The translations under genes were made by a program, and so were the position numbers. The notes beneath the pieces were generated by a model. It was not told where the DNA came from, made no database searches, and was given only the letters and a program-made list of their open reading frames with translations. A stretch of 13,178 bases of DNA from Bacteroidota bacterium (GTDB taxonomy: Bacteria > Bacteroidota > Bacteroidia > Flavobacteriales_D > Sanyastnellaceae): positions 1 through 13,178 of the forward strand of contig JAQCID010000008.1 in the NCBI GenBank assembly GCA_027618855.1, given 5' to 3'. Each line of letters begins with the position of its first letter. Within the stretch, counting starts at the first letter, position 1. Below are positions 5,810 through 13,178 of this stretch, in pieces.

Positions 5810-7214
5810 GCTTTACAAGGACGTTACCTAAACCTTGACTGGGAAGGCGATTGGACACCGAGTGGACTTCAAGCGTAGGGGATAAAATGATTGTTTGTGG
5901 TATGGACTCGATTGAAAGACCGTCTAACCATCTCGTATCTGCACCTACCCACCGCAACATGTCGGAGGACGATTGACGTGAATCCAACAATTCGTCCCAC
6001 GCCAAACGCGTCCCATCAATACTTAATACAACAAACTGAATGTCGTTGCGTGCACTTTGTAATGATCTTTCAACGGCTCTAAACGCAGACCATTCACGCA
6101 TGCTCGCTGAACTTCCAGATTTAACAACGAGAATCACAGCCCATTTACCTTCTAGTTCATCCAGGGAAATCAAATCTAAAGAGGGATTTGTCCAAACTTG
6201 ATTGACCACATCCAATGCGTTCCACAGCGCTGATCCATTCAACATACGCAAAGACGAAAGAGGCGAGTTGGAATTGTTTGACCACCAAAAAGATGCGATT
6301 GGGTTTGGCTCAGACAGCTCCCACCACCACATTGCAACTGCGACTTCATCCAAACTACATCCGAGTGCCAGCGCAATCGAGTCTGAGTTGTTTTTGTTTA
6401 CCCAAGAAATGAGATCAGAAGGTGGTGCGACCTCTTGATACCAGTTTTTATTTACGTCTATCCATGACGAACACCAGCCCTGCGATTGAACTTTTTCAAG
6501 AATTGTTCTCGCTGTATCTGCTCTTGATTCTTCTTGCCAAAACTGCCTCAACAACTCACTGGACAAGCCCGAATCTCTTTTCCATTGCAGCCGTAGCGCA
6601 AATACCAAATCTCTATAATGAGAAGGATGTGTGAACTCTGAATCTGAGAGAAGCTTTGTACACGCTTCTTCAAAAACCACATCCAACGAATCTGTATAAT
6701 TTAAATCGACCAATCTGGTTCCACCTCCTACCGCCCCAGACAAAGCCATTCTGTCATACAGGGCAAGTGCATCTAGTTCTGTAGCAAACAATCTGAGACG
6801 ATCGTATTTCCAAGAGGGATGTTCTGAACCCCAATTCGATTTGGACAAGACTCTTCTCAATCTTGTCGGACCCTTTGAAGATTTAAGCAGAGTCAATGTA
6901 TCTGATTCATTTTCATTGGGTCGGACCAGAATTTTCCAGCTCCAAGGTGGGGCTTCGAATTCGTAGACACGCGTCGTTGTAGGTGGTCGATTAAATGAGA
7001 AGCTTCCTTCTGAATTTACCGTCAGTATGTCTATTAACGTACGATGCCCCACCACTCCATCAAACTCTTCATACATAAATAAAAATGAGGGAGGACCTGA
7101 TTGCTCTTCCGCCCATCCAGACATGACTCCTTGAATGAGATTTTGAGAAAACACCAAACCACCTGTATTAAGGAATAAGAGAAGCACAACGAATCCGCTC
7201 TTCATGTAACGCAT
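5802..7214 (-). CDS. Secreted TlpA-like thioredoxin-fold protein lacking the CxxC
   Basis: A 470-residue exported protein. The N-terminus (MRYMKSGFVVLLLFLNTGGLVFSQ) is a signal peptide, probably cut near VFS-Q. A Trp-rich beta region (about 30-110) could be a DUF4369-like sandwich, followed by a helical middle (about 130-300). The C-terminal domain (about 351-463) reads as a TlpA/AhpC thioredoxin fold: GKWAVILVVKSGSSASMREW, then FVVLSIDGTRLAWDELL, then SIESIPQTIILSP with the conserved cis-proline. Where TlpA has CGPC this protein has SSAS (368-371), so a thiol-disulfide role is not possible at that site; a structural or binding role is inferred. It follows coaD by 4 bases and closes that operon. 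ATG 7205 is an equally good start; the frame is open to 7250 but that would overlap coaD. It converges on the Nudix gene with 8 bp overlap. Confidence 0.78.
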   Translation of the reverse strand: MRYMKSGFVVLLLFLNTGGLVFSQNLIQGVMSGWAEEQSGPPSFLFMYEEFDGVVGHRTLIDILTVNSEGSFSFNRPPTTTRVYEFEAPPWSWKILVRPNENESDTLTLLKSSKGPTRLRRVLSKSNWGSEHPSWKYDRLRLFATELDALALYDRMALSGAVGGGTRLVDLNYTDSLDVVFEEACTKLLSDSEFTHPSHYRDLVFALRLQWKRDSGLSSELLRQFWQEESRADTARTILEKVQSQGWCSSWIDVNKNWYQEVAPPSDLISWVNKNNSDSIALALGCSLDEVAVAMWWWELSEPNPIASFWWSNNSNSPLSSLRMLNGSALWNALDVVNQVWTNPSLDLISLDELEGKWAVILVVKSGSSASMREWSAFRAVERSLQSARNDIQFVVLSIDGTRLAWDELLDSRQSSSDMLRWVGADTRWLDGLSIESIPQTIILSPTLEVHSVSNRLPSQGLGNVLVKLK

Positions 7215-7218
7215 TTGT

Positions 7219-7680
7219 TTAGACAAAGTCCAACACAGCTTTTGGAACAAAATTACTTACATCCCCACCGTTCGCTAAAATATCACGAACAACAGTTGAG
7301 CTTATCGGTGCAAATTCAGGGTCTGTAAATAGGATGACTGTTTCTAAAGAAGGATTGATCTTTTTTGTCATTTGGGCGATCGTCCTCTCATACTCAAAAT
7401 CCCCTCCATTCCTAACACCTCTAAGCATCCAGTCCGCTTTAACCTTCTCACAAAATCGTACAGTAAGGCCACCAAACGTTTCAACTTTAACAGAAGGAGC
7501 ATTCTCGAAAACGTTCTTCAACATCTCAATACGTTGCTCGAGTGTGAACATCGTTTTCTTAGAACCATTGGCGCCTATAGCGATGACAATCTCATCGAAC
7601 ATAGGGATGGCTCGAAGAATAATATTCTCATGACCCAGTGTGATGGGATCGAAAGAACCGGGGAAAACTGCACGTCTCAT
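7219..7680 (-). CDS. coaD: Phosphopantetheine adenylyltransferase
   Basis: CoaD transfers AMP from ATP to 4'-phosphopantetheine, giving dephospho-CoA, the penultimate step of coenzyme A synthesis in the cytosol. The 153-residue product has normal family length and all signatures: PGSFDPITLGH (7-17) with the TxGH nucleotidyl-transfer motif, LRGVRNGGDFEYE (86-98), DPEFAPISSTVVRD (120-133) carrying the ISSTxxR nucleotide-binding motif, and a C-terminal FVPKAV segment. The start at 7680 overlaps the rsmD stop by 4 bp (ATGA), so translation is probably coupled. The rsmD-coaD pairing is common well beyond Bacteroidota. Confidence 0.97.
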   Translation of the reverse strand: MRRAVFPGSFDPITLGHENIILRAIPMFDEIVIAIGANGSKKTMFTLEQRIEMLKNVFENAPSVKVETFGGLTVRFCEKVKADWMLRGVRNGGDFEYERTIAQMTKKINPSLETVILFTDPEFAPISSTVVRDILANGGDVSNFVPKAVLDFV

Positions 7681-8216
7681 GATTCGAAGGTAAAGAAACT
7701 AAAGTGTACATGACCAAATTTTCTGCACTCAACAAAACCATCTACCCCACCAAATGCAATTCTCTCTCCATGCTCTAATACAAAAATCCCGCCATTTGAG
7801 ACAAGTCCTGAATCTTTTACAAGCCCAGGAATTGATTCAAACTTCTCCATTTCATAGGGTGGGTCGGCAAATACGAAATCGTAAGGAGTATACGCCCTCC
7901 TCATAAAACCAAAACTGTCGTTGCATACCACCAAAACGTTGTCGTAGTCAAGAATCTTAAACTGCTCTTTGATATAACGACACGCTTTATTTTGTTGCTC
8001 CACTAAAGTCACAAACGCCGCCCCTCTGCTCGCACATTCCATCCCTACCATCCCCGTCCCTGAAAACAAATCAAGAACCTGAGCGCCCTCCAGATCAACT
8101 CTCGTTCTCAACAGATTAAACAACCCCTCTCTGCCAAAATCTGTTGTAGGTCTTCCTTGAAACCCCTTCATCGGCTTCAATCTTCTTCCTCTCCAGGCAC
8201 CACCAGTAATCCTCAC
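7677..8216 (-). CDS. rsmD: 16S rRNA (guanine966-N2)-methyltransferase RsmD
   Basis: RsmD methylates the exocyclic N2 of G966 in 16S rRNA using S-adenosylmethionine. The product has 179 residues. The family N-terminus (RITGGAWRGRRL), then RPTTDFGREGLFNLL, SAM-binding motif I VLDLFSGTGMVG (47-58), and the catalytic DPPY (118-121) within FVFADPPYE are all present. The frame is open upstream to 8426, but conserved sequence starts at the GTG at 8216, which also overlaps the DUF3822 stop by 4 bp (GTGA); the upstream extension is antisense-free noise from the DUF3822 region in another frame. GTG is therefore the likely start. The stop overlaps coaD by 4 bp (ATGA). Confidence 0.95.
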   Translation of the reverse strand: MRITGGAWRGRRLKPMKGFQGRPTTDFGREGLFNLLRTRVDLEGAQVLDLFSGTGMVGMECASRGAAFVTLVEQQNKACRYIKEQFKILDYDNVLVVCNDSFGFMRRAYTPYDFVFADPPYEMEKFESIPGLVKDSGLVSNGGIFVLEHGERIAFGGVDGFVECRKFGHVHFSFFTFES

Positions 8217-8995
8217 TTTGAAAGCAATTTTAAGCCCTCCCAAGTGGACTGCCCCAAACATTCTATATCGGAAAAGAATCTTTTGAAAACATCGTTTAAC
8301 TCGTGACCGATCACTCCCGTAAACCTGATGGCAACACCATCCTGTTCTATGCCATTTCTGTGCATTGCATTCACGACAGAATACAAGATGCTTTCTGGAT
8401 CTCCCTTGAGTGAATGACCACTCCAAATCGCATTGCCGCGAGAAGATGCCGCGAAATCTGCACCTCGCTTGCCCGAATCAATCACCACCACCCACAAATC
8501 TGTTTGTCTGGAAATACTGATGGCTGTTTCCATTAAAACAGCAGACTGAATGACCCCTTGAGCCTGGGAAAAACAGATCTTGACTGACTCCTCCCAATCT
8601 CCGTCTAGTCCCTCCACAAAAACGGGCTCACCTTCTATTGACTCAAGATGGACAATCCTTAAACCGACATCCATTGTGGGCGCATGATGTAATTTGAACC
8701 ATTTTTCAGCAGCTTCATTGTCGTCTTTTAAAACAATGGCAGGAACAATCGTCGTCCGTGCAAATCGTTGTGCATACACGACCTCATTCACAGCACTAAA
8801 TCTACCTTTAAGTGCACGTACAACTTCAGGCAACATTGAAATTTTACTTACCTCTCTGTGGCCAAATGAGAATTCGGATTCCTGTGAATCCGTGTCGCGA
8901 AACATCCACGCCCATTGAACTTCACGTCCATCCCAACGCAAAAACAATCCATCAGGATTCCTTCGGGCATCAGTATCAGTTGCGCCAGTTTCCAT
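8213..8995 (-). CDS. DUF3822 family protein
   Basis: A 260-residue soluble protein of unknown function, assigned to DUF3822 from its length and its place immediately upstream of rsmD, which is characteristic in Bacteroidota, together with fit to the family pattern as I recall it. Visible features are VVYAQRFARTTIVPAIVL near residues 72-89, a central hydrophobic strand TDLWVVVIDSGKRGADFAA (about 165-183), ILYSVVNAMHRNG, and VAIRFTGVIGHELNDVFKRFF near the C-terminus. The DSGKR segment resembles a phosphate-contacting turn, but that is speculative. There is no signal peptide or TM segment. The start at 8995 overlaps the preceding gene by 20 bp; no closer ATG exists until residue 31. It overlaps rsmD by 4 bp (GTGA), so translational coupling to rsmD is likely. 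Confidence 0.72.
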   Translation of the reverse strand: METGATDTDARRNPDGLFLRWDGREVQWAWMFRDTDSQESEFSFGHREVSKISMLPEVVRALKGRFSAVNEVVYAQRFARTTIVPAIVLKDDNEAAEKWFKLHHAPTMDVGLRIVHLESIEGEPVFVEGLDGDWEESVKICFSQAQGVIQSAVLMETAISISRQTDLWVVVIDSGKRGADFAASSRGNAIWSGHSLKGDPESILYSVVNAMHRNGIEQDGVAIRFTGVIGHELNDVFKRFFSDIECLGQSTWEGLKLLSK

Positions 8996-9857
8996 CAGTG
9001 TGAGCTTCGGTAGTTGACCCGAAACGAAGCGTATCCTTCTTTACTTTTTCGCGTCCAAAGGGAGTAGGGTCTTGAACTAAAATTGTTGGCTGCCACAAGC
9101 CACCTACCTCGACAACTCCTACTTTCATTCTGAAACGCTCACCTGTATTCGGGTTAAAGGGCATTTCAGACAATTTAAACAATGGGAGCTTCGCTTTTTC
9201 TCGGCGATCTTGAGTCAGGTTCTCCGCATAAAAACTCGTGAACGTTGTGTCACGAATTTTAAAGGGACTGTTATCTTCCTCAATATTGGTCAAAAACAAA
9301 TCTCTATCTATTTCTAGCATCAAGGCCAAACTGTCCAGGTCGGACCGTTTAATTACGTAGCCTTCTTTAAAACTTTTTGACTCTGGCAAAGTGTCATGAA
9401 ATGAACCCATGTTGTAGGTTACAGGCATAACCTCAGAATTAATGAACAGAGAAAGACTTTCAAAATCAGGCGCATAGGTGCCAAATACAGATTTATGTGC
9501 AAGCTGGGTCTCTCTGATATCCATTAACCTTTGTACTGTTTTCGCTTGAACACTTTTCTTTGTTTTTTGAAATTCGATTTCATCATCGACAGATGAGATC
9601 ACCGCATACCCTAAAGCAAAAGAACCTGCAATCCCGAAAACAAGAAGTTTTTTATAGAGGTCGCTGTTAATTTTATCCAAAATTTCTGGAAGCGCAAATA
9701 CACCTACCGAAATAAGAGCAAGGCCTGCAAACAACATTGCCAACGGCTGACTTTCGAGCGAATCACCAAGCAAATACTTAATCACTGGAACAATTCCTGC
9801 GATGATTAAAAATGCTGAGATTACATACTTACCAACGTCTTTACTATTCTTTTCCAT
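8976..9857 (-). CDS. Three-TM membrane protein with a pseudopilin-like segment, function unknown
   Basis: A 293-residue protein not assignable to a named family with certainty. Hydrophobic segments lie at about 11-30, 39-58 and 69-89; the rest is probably on the outer face of the membrane. Straight after TM3 comes a helix and motif, QAKTVQRLMDIRETQLAHKS then FGTYAPDFESLSLFI (about 104-139). This recalls Bacteroidota single-TM proteins, often beside DUF3822, in which a helix, an AQ/xxYK turn and G-x-Y-T/A-x-DF follow the membrane anchor in a pilin-like way. The rest (IRDTTFTSFY, FNPNTGERFRM, DPTPFGREKVKKDTLRFGS) fits that family as I remember it. The ATG at 9857 (MEKNSKDVGKYV) is preferred; the frame is open to 9902. 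It heads the operon of DUF3822, rsmD, coaD and the TlpA-like gene. Confidence 0.68.
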   Translation of the reverse strand: MEKNSKDVGKYVISAFLIIAGIVPVIKYLLGDSLESQPLAMLFAGLALISVGVFALPEILDKINSDLYKKLLVFGIAGSFALGYAVISSVDDEIEFQKTKKSVQAKTVQRLMDIRETQLAHKSVFGTYAPDFESLSLFINSEVMPVTYNMGSFHDTLPESKSFKEGYVIKRSDLDSLALMLEIDRDLFLTNIEEDNSPFKIRDTTFTSFYAENLTQDRREKAKLPLFKLSEMPFNPNTGERFRMKVGVVEVGGLWQPTILVQDPTPFGREKVKKDTLRFGSTTEAHTDGNWRN

Positions 9858-9955
9858 CAAAAATCTGTTTTGAGTGACGAAACTACAACATACAACTTTC
9901 AATCCCTTAGTTATTGTTGCTTTTTCACAACAACCCTCACGTAACTTCGGAGCTC
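9858..9955. other. Divergent intergenic region between the three-TM gene and the RecD-like helicase
   Basis: This 98-base AT-rich gap must hold promoters for both directions, but there is no exact TAnnTTTG on either strand. One-mismatch candidates are TATTGTTG at 9912-9919 and TAACTTCG at 9942-9949 (plus), and TAGTTTCG at 9885-9878 (minus). None has a good -33 partner. No tRNA or convincing hairpin is visible. Confidence 0.4.
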
Positions 9956-11401
9956 ATGATTAGCGCTTCTTCAAATGAACTTGCTGTCCAGCTTAGGTCT
10001 CATTTTCCTCACACCCCAACCTTAGGACAGGAAAGACTTATTCATGCTTTCTCAAAATTCTTGATTTCGAAAAAACCGCGTTGTACTTTAATCATCAAGG
10101 GATACGCTGGAACAGGGAAAACCACGTCTATCGGCGCAATCGTTCGTACACTTAAAGCGCAAAAAGTTCCGACGGTTCTACTTGCTCCCACAGGAAGAGC
10201 CGCAAAGGTAATGGCTTCATATAGCGGAATCAACGCCTCTACGATTCACAGAAGGATCTATGTTGGAAAAAAAAACAGCGACGGATCTGACGGGTATAAA
10301 CTGGCACCTAATCTCTATAAAAAAACAACCTTTATTGTGGATGAGGCATCCATGATTGGTGAATCAGGAGGTCCTTTAAATAATGTACTAGACAACCTCC
10401 TTGAATATGTGTTTTCAGGAATCGAATGCCGACTCATTTTGGTAGGTGACGATGCCCAACTCCCGCCTGTGGGTTGTTCAACGAGCCCTGCGCTGCAGGA
10501 GGAAAGGTTGACAGAAAATCATTCACTCACCATCGCAACTGTTGAACTTACTGAAGTCGTACGACAAGAACTGGACAGCAGCATCTTGGCAAATGCACAT
10601 GGTTTGCGTCTCGACATCTCAAATGCAATTGACAAAGACAAAATAGATTATCCGCAATTGGACTTAAGCTTGGGACCTGATGTTGTGAGACTTCCTGGTT
10701 TAGAACTTCAGGACATTCTTGAAACACTGCATGGCCGATTTGGAGAAGATGGGGTGATTGTCATTACAAGGTCAAACAAAAGAGCGGTACTCTTTAACCA
10801 ACAGATTAGACAGAGAGTTTTGTGGCAAGAAGAGGACATCAATGCTGGAGATCGACTTATGGTGGTCAGAAATAATTATTTTTGGCTTAAAGACCACACT
10901 GAATTGCCGGTTGACCTGATTGCAAACGGCGACATGTTAGAGGTCGTTCGGATTTCATCAAGGTTTACGAGATATGGACACGAATTCGCGGAAGTAGATG
11001 TGACTATTTCTGACTTCCCAGACTATCCATCATTTACAGTCACCATTTTATTGAGCATCTTAAATGACACAAAAGCCTCCATGTCACAAGCGGATACAAA
11101 AGCGCTTTATCACGCAATAGGAGAAGACTACTCAGACTTAAGAACGAAGACTGCGATTCGCAAAGCCATCAATGCGGACCCTTGCTACCAAGCATTGCAA
11201 GTCAAGTTTGCATACAGCTTGACCTGCCACAAAGCGCAAGGGGGACAATGGCCTGCAGTCATTATTGACCAAGGATTTATCAGTGAAGAAATGATCGACA
11301 GAGATTGGCTAAGGTGGCTTTACACTGCATTTACGAGAGCAGAAAAAGAACTTTATTTGTTGAATTTCGACGACAGGTTTTTTGCGAAACAATCCGAATA
11401 G
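9956..11401 (+). CDS. RecD/Pif1-like SF1B DNA helicase (AAA family ATPase)
   Basis: A 481-residue ATP-driven helicase of superfamily 1B. From the N-terminus: Walker [10 protein letters not shown] (49-57), motif Ia [12 protein letters not shown] (about 75-86), Walker [10 protein letters not shown] (126-134), motif [13 protein letters not shown] (164-173), motif IV region [19 protein letters not shown] (267-285), the UvrD_C_2-type motif [16 protein letters not shown] (418-432) and motif [17 protein letters not shown] (455-469). All helicase motifs are intact. There is no RecB/RecC partner in the window and no long N-terminal RecD2 domain, so it is the short stand-alone form common in Bacteroidota, probably acting in DNA repair or replication restart (inferred). 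The ATG at 9956 is chosen; a TTG at 9914 would add 14 residues. It is divergent from the three-TM gene. Confidence 0.93.
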   Translation: MISASSNELAVQLRSHFPHTPTLGQERLIHAFSKFLISKKPRCTLIIKGYAGTGKTTSIGAIVRTLKAQKVPTVLLAPTGRAAKVMASYSGINASTIHRRIYVGKKNSDGSDGYKLAPNLYKKTTFIVDEASMIGESGGPLNNVLDNLLEYVFSGIECRLILVGDDAQLPPVGCSTSPALQEERLTENHSLTIATVELTEVVRQELDSSILANAHGLRLDISNAIDKDKIDYPQLDLSLGPDVVRLPGLELQDILETLHGRFGEDGVIVITRSNKRAVLFNQQIRQRVLWQEEDINAGDRLMVVRNNYFWLKDHTELPVDLIANGDMLEVVRISSRFTRYGHEFAEVDVTISDFPDYPSFTVTILLSILNDTKASMSQADTKALYHAIGEDYSDLRTKTAIRKAINADPCYQALQVKFAYSLTCHKAQGGQWPAVIIDQGFISEEMIDRDWLRWLYTAFTRAEKELYLLNFDDRFFAKQSE

Positions 11402-11450
11402 AATATATTCTTAAACTGAATACCACTCAAAAACCTGCCATTTATTTAGG

Positions 11451-11482
11451 AATAGGGAAAATGAATGTAAAGCCCTATTTTT
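11451..11482 (+). terminator. Possible intrinsic terminator after the helicase gene, overlapping the ndk promoter
   Basis: AATAGGG (11451-11457) pairs perfectly with CCCTATT (11473-11479) across a 15-nt loop and is followed by more T (11480-11482), 49 bases after the helicase stop. Seven pairs, only three of them G-C, and a long loop make it a weak terminator. It may instead be an operator-like inverted repeat, because its right arm runs into the ndk -7 element. Confidence 0.35.
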
Positions 11483-11483
11483 G
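11476..11483 (+). promoter_or_regulatory. Bacteroidota -7 promoter element for ndk-icd
   Basis: TATTTTTG is an exact TAnnTTTG match followed by CA. The transcript would start near 11489, about 17 nt before the ndk ATG. There is no TTG at the -33 position (the sequence there is around TTTAGG). It is the only good match in the 104-base gap after the helicase gene. Confidence 0.5.
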
Positions 11484-11505
11484 CACACCAATAAACAATT
11501 TTACT

Positions 11506-11925
11506 ATGGCTACAAACCGAACATTTACAATGCTCAAGCCCGATGCTACGGCAGCAGGTAACACAGGAAAGATAATCGATCGAATGATTGAAGCGGGATT
11601 TGCGATCAAAGCAATGAAGTGGACGCAACTTTCTAAAACGCAAGCAGAAGCATTCTATTCAGTACATGCTGAACGTCCTTTCTACGGAGAATTGGTGGAA
11701 TACATGACCTCAGGACCTGTCGTTGCGATGATTCTCGAAAAGGAAGACGCTGTGGCTTCATTCAGAGAGCTTATCGGAGCGACAAACCCCGCTGAAGCTG
11801 CACCAGGAACAATTCGCGCAGATTTTGCTGAAAGTATTTCTGCGAACGCTGTTCACGGGTCTGATTCTGACGACAATGCATTGATTGAAGGAAGGTTTTA
11901 CTTTAGCGAAAGAGAAGAAGCTTAG
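11506..11925 (+). CDS. ndk: Nucleoside diphosphate kinase
   Basis: Ndk transfers the gamma-phosphate of a nucleoside triphosphate to a nucleoside diphosphate through a phosphohistidine, balancing NTP and dNTP pools in the cytosol. The 139-residue product has the N-terminal strand TFTMLKPDA (7-15, with the conserved Lys11), the H-x-x-x-PFY segment [18 protein letters not shown] (54-71), GTIRADF (101-107) and the active-site [12 protein letters not shown] with catalytic His117. Length is normal. The frame is open upstream to 11305 within the helicase gene, but [14 protein letters not shown] at 11506 is the family start and fits the promoter candidate 23 bases upstream. icd follows after 3 bases, so the two are surely co-transcribed. 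Confidence 0.97.
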   Translation: MATNRTFTMLKPDATAAGNTGKIIDRMIEAGFAIKAMKWTQLSKTQAEAFYSVHAERPFYGELVEYMTSGPVVAMILEKEDAVASFRELIGATNPAEAAPGTIRADFAESISANAVHGSDSDDNALIEGRFYFSEREEA

Positions 11926-11928
11926 ACG

Positions 11929-13161
11929 ATGAATAAGATCAAAGTAGAGAACCCAATTGTTGAGATTGATGGAGATGAAATGACGCGCATCATTTGGCAA
12001 TTCATTAAGGATAAACTTATTCTTCCATATTTAGACATCGAGCTTCTGTACTTCGATTTAGGTGTTGAGAAACGTGATGAGACGAATGACCAAATCACAA
12101 TCGACGCGGCCGAAGCAATTAACAAATACCACGTAGGCGTTAAATGTGCAACCATCACGCCAGACGAAGGAAGGGTGGAGGAGTTTGGTCTGAAAAAGAT
12201 GTGGCGTTCACCCAATGGAACCATCAGAAACATTATCGGGGGGACTGTTTTCCGTGAGCCTATCATCATGAAGAACGTTCCGCGTTTGGTTCCAGGATGG
12301 ACGAAGCCGATATGTATCGGACGTCATGCCTTTGGAGACCAGTACAAAGCCACCGACACTGTCATTAAGGGCAAAGGGACATTGAAAATGTCCTTCATAC
12401 CTGAAGGCGGCGGTGAAACAAAGGAGTGGACCGTTTACAACTTCGAAGGAGAGGGTGGAGTTGCGATGAGCATGTACAATACAGACGAAAGTATTTACGG
12501 ATTTGCGCATTCATGTATGAATCAAGCACTTACGAAGAGCTGGCCGCTTTATCTCTCAACAAAAAACACCATTCTCAAAGCATATGACGGGCGTTTTAAG
12601 GACATCTTCCAAGAAGTATTCGAGGAACATTACGCGGAGAAATTTGCCACTGCAGGGATTACATACGAGCACCGTCTTATTGATGACATGGTTGCAGCAG
12701 CAATGAAGTGGAATGGCGGATTCGTTTGGGCATGTAAAAATTACGACGGAGATGTACAATCTGACACCGTTGCTCAGGGATTTGGCTCGTTGGGACTGAT
12801 GACTTCTGTTTTGGTGACTCCTGATGGAGGAACGATGGAAGCTGAAGCGGCACACGGAACCGTGACGCGACACTACAGAGAGCACCAGAAGGGAAATAAA
12901 ACATCTACAAACCCAATCGCATCCATATTTGCTTGGACCAGGGGATTGAATTTCAGAGGCAAGCTAGATTCCAACGAAGCGCTTAGAAATTTTGCGGATA
13001 CGCTAGAGCAAGTTTGTGTCGATGTTGTAGAAAGTGGAAGGATGACAAAAGATCTTGCGCTTTTAATTCACGGAAAAGACATCACCTCTGAACATTGGCT
13101 CACAACCGAAGCCTTTTTAGAAGCGATTGACAATGACCTTAAGCTTCAGATGAACGCATAA
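11929..13161 (+). CDS. icd: NADP-dependent isocitrate dehydrogenase, eukaryote-like homodimeric type
   Basis: The enzyme converts isocitrate to 2-oxoglutarate and CO2 in the TCA cycle, making NADPH. The 410-residue protein belongs to the type II homodimeric group that includes human IDH1, not the E. coli Icd group. Residue numbers coincide with human IDH1 at key sites: Ser94, Asn96 and Arg100 in SPNGTIRN, Arg109 in FRE, Arg132 in GRHAFGDQY, Tyr139, Lys212 in LYLSTKN, metal ligands Asp252, Asp275 and Asp279, and the NADP-specific Arg314-His315 in HGTVTRHYR. It lacks the Ser113 phosphorylation context used by E. coli AceK, so that control is not expected. The start is 3 bases after the ndk stop; no other start fits. 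The stop at 13159-13161 is followed by an AT-rich end of the window. Confidence 0.97.
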   Translation: MNKIKVENPIVEIDGDEMTRIIWQFIKDKLILPYLDIELLYFDLGVEKRDETNDQITIDAAEAINKYHVGVKCATITPDEGRVEEFGLKKMWRSPNGTIRNIIGGTVFREPIIMKNVPRLVPGWTKPICIGRHAFGDQYKATDTVIKGKGTLKMSFIPEGGGETKEWTVYNFEGEGGVAMSMYNTDESIYGFAHSCMNQALTKSWPLYLSTKNTILKAYDGRFKDIFQEVFEEHYAEKFATAGITYEHRLIDDMVAAAMKWNGGFVWACKNYDGDVQSDTVAQGFGSLGLMTSVLVTPDGGTMEAEAAHGTVTRHYREHQKGNKTSTNPIASIFAWTRGLNFRGKLDSNEALRNFADTLEQVCVDVVESGRMTKDLALLIHGKDITSEHWLTTEAFLEAIDNDLKLQMNA

Positions 13162-13178
13162 TATTTTATTTAAATATT

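Noticed and set aside
8217..8426. N-terminal extension of rsmD to give 249 residues
   Set aside because: The extension (Cys- and Arg-rich, no family similarity) lies inside DUF3822 in another frame. RsmD homology begins at RITGG and the GTG at 8216 forms a GTGA overlap.
11305..11505. N-terminal extension of Ndk to 206 residues
   Set aside because: It overlaps the C-terminal helicase motif VI in a different frame; Ndk homology begins at 11506 with a promoter just upstream.
11929..13161. Eukaryote-like isocitrate dehydrogenase as evidence of recent gene transfer
   Set aside because: This homodimeric type is widespread in Bacteroidota and several other bacterial groups, and base use looks like that of its neighbours.
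13160..13178. AATATTT...AAATATT inverted repeat after icd as a terminator
   Set aside because: The stem has only A-T pairs and ends at the window edge, so stability and any T-run cannot be judged.
1..13178. tRNA/rRNA genes, CRISPR arrays, insertion sequences, prophage or defence modules
   Set aside because: I read the gaps and both strands. Gaps are about 100 bases or less, and no cloverleaf, spaced direct repeats, transposase motifs or nuclease-toxin genes were seen.

Overview
This window comes from the chromosome of a Bacteroidota bacterium, most likely a marine or freshwater member of the Flavobacteriales. Four things point there: the gene order (rsfS-ftsH-DUF2007-cdsA beside a divergent birA; pyrE beside a SRPBCC gene and a divergent Nudix gene; DUF3822-rsmD-coaD); several upstream regions with the Bacteroidota -7 element TAnnTTTG and no clear Shine-Dalgarno sequence; an HTH-less biotin ligase; and an isocitrate dehydrogenase of the eukaryote-like homodimeric type. 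The family-level placement is an inference. Base composition is moderately AT-rich. Coding density is very high: no gap exceeds about 110 bases, neighbouring genes repeatedly overlap by 4 bp (ATGA or GTGA) or 1 bp (TAATG), and convergent genes overlap by 8-9 bp.

Layout. Positions 1-3230 (minus strand): rsfS, ftsH, a DUF2007 gene and cdsA form one coupled operon covering ribosome hibernation, membrane proteolysis and phospholipid synthesis. cdsA leaves the window and carries a frameshift in a run of nine G. Positions 3231-3302: a short divergent promoter region with two back-to-back -7 elements. Positions 3303-4114 (plus): birA, whose C-terminal domain is in a different frame from its catalytic domain. 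Positions 4106-5175 (minus): a SRPBCC protein and pyrE, convergent with birA. Positions 5183-5809 (plus): a Nudix hydrolase, divergent from pyrE by only 7 bases. Positions 5802-9857 (minus): a five-gene operon, read as a three-TM protein of unknown function, a DUF3822 gene, rsmD, coaD, and a secreted thioredoxin-fold protein whose CxxC has become SxxS. Positions 9956-13161 (plus): a RecD/Pif1-like helicase, ndk and icd; ndk and icd are 3 bases apart and have their own promoter candidate.

The content is almost entirely conserved housekeeping: translation, CoA and phospholipid synthesis, pyrimidine synthesis, biotin transfer, nucleotide balance and the TCA cycle. I found no tRNA or rRNA gene, CRISPR array, insertion sequence, prophage gene or defence system, and no candidate for a new multigene system. 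The observations most worth a second look are the two frameshifts in normally essential genes, the redox-dead TlpA-like protein, the unusually compact CdsA, and the very tight divergent promoters.
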